A DNA stretch of 16,137 nucleotides from JANRKG01 sp033763635 (GTDB lineage: Bacteria > Cyanobacteriota > Cyanobacteriia > GCF-001939115): assembly GCA_033763635.1 (NCBI GenBank), contig JANRKG010000066.1, forward strand, positions 1 through 16,137, in the 5' to 3' direction. The notes under the pieces were generated by a model. That model was given only the letters and a program-made list of their open reading frames with translations. It was not told the origin of the DNA and ran no database searches. A program made the translations under genes and the position numbers. Positions 14,043 to 16,137 of this stretch are shown one piece after another. Position 1 is the stretch's first letter. Each line of letters opens with the position of its first letter.

Positions 14043-15896
14043 ATGCAGATTCTTCTGATTGAGGATGATGAACCCACTGCTGCCGCATTAATTGAAACCC
14101 TGACGGCTCAGCGATACTTTGTCAGCCACGCCAGGGACGGGCAGATGGGGTATGAGATGGCCCAGGGAAATTTTTATGATTTGTTGCTGTTAGATATTGT
14201 TCTACCTAAGTTAGATGGCATTACCCTCTGCCGTCGGTTGCGGTCTGAGAAGTATCAGGTTCCCATTCTTTTGCTGACCGCCCAGGACACCAGTACAGAT
14301 CGGGTGATGGGATTAGATGCAGGGGCGGATGATTATGTGGTCAAGCCCTTTGACCTGCCCGAATTGTTAGCCCGGATTCGGGCACTGGTTCGGCGGGGTG
14401 CCGCCAATCGATCGCCCCTTCTAACCTGGGGTTCCCTCGCCCTGGACCCCATCAGTCAAGAAGTCACGATCGACGGCACCGTCTTTCACTTGACCCGCAA
14501 GGAATACGGTTTGTTGGAATTGTTTCTGCAAAACCCGAAACGGGCCTTTAGTCGTGGGTTAATTCTCGATCGCCTCTGGGCTTTTGATGAATCACCTGGG
14601 GAAGACACGGTGACAACCCACATTAAAGGCTTGCGGCAAAAATTAAAACAAGGGGGCATTCCAGATCCAATCGAAACTGTTTACGGGCTGGGATATCGCC
14701 TAAGAGCACTGCCCGAAACGGCATCCTCGACGGCTCTACCCTCCACTGCTCCCCCGGAAGAAGACCACAAAAAGGTAACGATCGCCTTACAGAAGATCTG
14801 GGAACGATCGCAACCGGACATTGCCGCCCAGCTTCAAAGTTTGGAAATGGCTCAAATTGCCCTCCAATCTGCTTCTCTGGATGCGGAGGTGCAGCATCAG
14901 GCGAAGCGAGATGCTCATAAATTGGCGGGTTCGGTTGGAATTTTTGGATTTTCTGAAGGGTCGCGATTGGCGCGGGATCTGGAAACGATCCTGATGGGGA
15001 CATTGACAGGGGCGGAAGTGTCCAAATTTCAGGCGTTGCTCACAGATCTACGGCAAGCCCTGGCCCAACCCTTGCCGACCACCGGGACGATCGCCCTCCA
15101 ATCGGAATCACCCAAGCCCCTGGTGCTGTTGGTTGGAAAAGAGAATGGTTGGTTAGAGTCTTTATCGTCAGTAGCAGCCAGCAGGGGATTGCAGATTCAG
15201 GCGATCGATTCTCCACAGGTTAAACGGGAAATGGCAAAAATGCTTCCCGATGCCGTTCTGCTGAACTTGAGTGTGTTGGAGCCTGCCGAGGGGCTACCGT
15301 TGCTCGCGGATCTCCGAACTAACCATCCCTCCTTGCCGATTCTGGTGATTTTGGGGCAGGATAGCCTGGAGGAACGGGTGGAAATTGCTCGTCGAGGAGC
15401 TTACACTTGCTTACAGAAGCCCATTTCAGCCGATCGCATCATTCAAACCCTGCTCCAGGCGCTCCAATCCCGATCGACTTATCAGGCAAAGGTACTCGTT
15501 GTCGATGATGATCCCCTGATTCTGAACGCTGTTCAAGCCTTACTCGAACCCTGGGGAATTCAATCCGTAACCCTTCAGAGTTCTCAAGCGTTTTGGGAAG
15601 TGCTCAACCAGGTCAAGCCCGATCTCCTGGTCCTGGATATCGAAATGCCCGACTTCAATGGGATAGAGTTGTGTCAGGTTGTGCGAAACGATAGCTTTTG
15701 GGGAAATCTGCCGATCGTCGCACTAACCGCCCATACTGACGCAGAAACCATTCAACAAATGTTTGCGGCTGGAGCAGATGATTTTATCTCTAAGCCCTTT
15801 GTGGGACCGGAACTGGTGACTCGCATCCTCAGTCGCATTGAACGAGTTCGGGGCCAAGTTTCTGCGCCGAATCTTCCCTCCTTTTCTTCCGTCTAA
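14043..15896 (+). CDS. Multidomain response regulator: REC, OmpR-type wHTH, HPt, REC (degenerate), REC
   Basis: A 617-residue signalling protein. REC1 (1-118) has Glu7-Asp8-Asp9, phosphoacceptor Asp51 (LLLDIVLPKLDG) and Lys101. Residues 125-222 are an OmpR/PhoB winged helix (LTRKEYGLLELFLQNP, then TTHIKGLRQKLK and VYGLGYRL). Residues about 245-340 look like an HPt domain with His292 in AHKLAGSVGIFGFSEGSRLA. REC2 (358-475) is degenerate: the acidic pocket is GKE instead of DD and the phosphoacceptor position is Asn408 (AVLLNLSV), though Lys459 is kept. REC3 (482-603) is complete: Asp488-490, Asp532 (LVLDIEMPDFNG) and Lys584. The protein can thus take part in a phosphorelay and also bind DNA. 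It lies 5 bases upstream of a sensor gene, its likely partner. No clear ribosome-binding site precedes the ATG. Targets are unknown. Confidence 0.92.
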   Translation: MQILLIEDDEPTAAALIETLTAQRYFVSHARDGQMGYEMAQGNFYDLLLLDIVLPKLDGITLCRRLRSEKYQVPILLLTAQDTSTDRVMGLDAGADDYVVKPFDLPELLARIRALVRRGAANRSPLLTWGSLALDPISQEVTIDGTVFHLTRKEYGLLELFLQNPKRAFSRGLILDRLWAFDESPGEDTVTTHIKGLRQKLKQGGIPDPIETVYGLGYRLRALPETASSTALPSTAPPEEDHKKVTIALQKIWERSQPDIAAQLQSLEMAQIALQSASLDAEVQHQAKRDAHKLAGSVGIFGFSEGSRLARDLETILMGTLTGAEVSKFQALLTDLRQALAQPLPTTGTIALQSESPKPLVLLVGKENGWLESLSSVAASRGLQIQAIDSPQVKREMAKMLPDAVLLNLSVLEPAEGLPLLADLRTNHPSLPILVILGQDSLEERVEIARRGAYTCLQKPISADRIIQTLLQALQSRSTYQAKVLVVDDDPLILNAVQALLEPWGIQSVTLQSSQAFWEVLNQVKPDLLVLDIEMPDFNGIELCQVVRNDSFWGNLPIVALTAHTDAETIQQMFAAGADDFISKPFVGPELVTRILSRIERVRGQVSAPNLPSFSSV

Positions 15897-15900
15897 CGCC

Positions 15901-16137
15901 ATGAGACAGAGGTTAGGGAAACAACTGTTTGGGCACCGATTGGGGTTAGCCCTTCTGAATCTGTTGGTGCTACTGGGAGTCGGATTTGTTTCGTTTCACA
16001 ATACAAATACTCTGCTTGAAGCGATCGATCAAGAAGTTGAGACTCAACGCAAACTGACGCAACTTCAGGAAATTCTCGCGCTCACGGTTGATATTGAAAC
16101 GGGCCGTCGGGGATTCATTCTGAGTGGACAGGAACGC
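15901..16137 (+). CDS. CHASE3-domain sensor, probably histidine kinase, 5' part (runs off window)
   Basis: 79 codons are visible. Residues about 12-31 are hydrophobic (LGLALLNLLVLLGVGFVSF), a first membrane helix. Next comes an extracytoplasmic helix region, TLLEAIDQEVETQRKLTQLQ, ending in DIETGRRGFILSGQER. The ETGRRGFILSG block is the hallmark of the CHASE3 sensing domain. CHASE3 proteins are mostly histidine kinases, some diguanylate cyclases or chemoreceptors. The position 5 bases after a response regulator gene favours a histidine kinase. No ribosome-binding site is evident, so translation may be coupled to the upstream gene. The catalytic part lies beyond the window. Confidence 0.8.
   Translation, partial: MRQRLGKQLFGHRLGLALLNLLVLLGVGFVSFHNTNTLLEAIDQEVETQRKLTQLQEILALTVDIETGRRGFILSGQER

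Overview
The window looks like chromosomal DNA from a cyanobacterium, probably a filamentous or otherwise large-genome form. The palindrome CGATCG is very frequent, and full HIP1 octamers (GCGATCGC) are present at 3377-3384 and 6078-6085. Several short dispersed repeats are of kinds I recall from cyanobacterial genomes. No RNA gene, insertion sequence, prophage or CRISPR array is visible, and no stretch over 300 bases lacks a gene.

Layout. (1) 2-646 is the 3' part of an epoxyqueuosine reductase gene (queG). (2) 831-3715 holds a family 9 glycosyltransferase (GT9), a CdaR/PucR-type regulator and a DUF421 membrane protein, closed by a clear intrinsic terminator. (3) 3979-12575 is a same-strand run of eight genes, mostly joined by 4-base ATGA overlaps: a GT4-like glycosyltransferase, a GT4 fused to a GmhA-type sedoheptulose-7-phosphate isomerase, a classical SDR, GmhB phosphatase, an HldA-type heptose-7-phosphate kinase, GT9, GT2 and GT9. 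(4) 12576-13442 on the minus strand is a tandem two-domain 6-pyruvoyl/6-carboxy-tetrahydropterin synthase-family protein. (5) 13456-13930 is a decayed HigB/RelE-like toxin remnant overlapping a small antitoxin-like gene. (6) 14043-16137 is a five-domain response regulator followed by the start of a CHASE3 sensor gene.

The core of the window is a heptose locus. GmhA (as a fusion domain), GmhB and a PfkB-type kinase supply three steps from sedoheptulose 7-phosphate to heptose 1-phosphate. Two GT9 enzymes of the heptosyltransferase family, a GT2 and two GT4-type enzymes are the likely users of the activated sugar. The nucleotidyltransferase (HldC, or the C-terminal half of HldE) and the HldD epimerase are not in the window. 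The product is unknown; an envelope or extracellular glycan is the natural guess. Cyanobacterial LPS is generally described as lacking heptose, which makes the locus noteworthy.

Other points of note: both GT9 genes of the cluster end in G-rich repeat DNA that fits the G-quadruplex consensus and supplies their C-terminal tails; the first half of the tandem pterin synthase has lost its Asp-His catalytic pair; and the response regulator carries an HPt domain and a receiver whose phosphoacceptor Asp is Asn.
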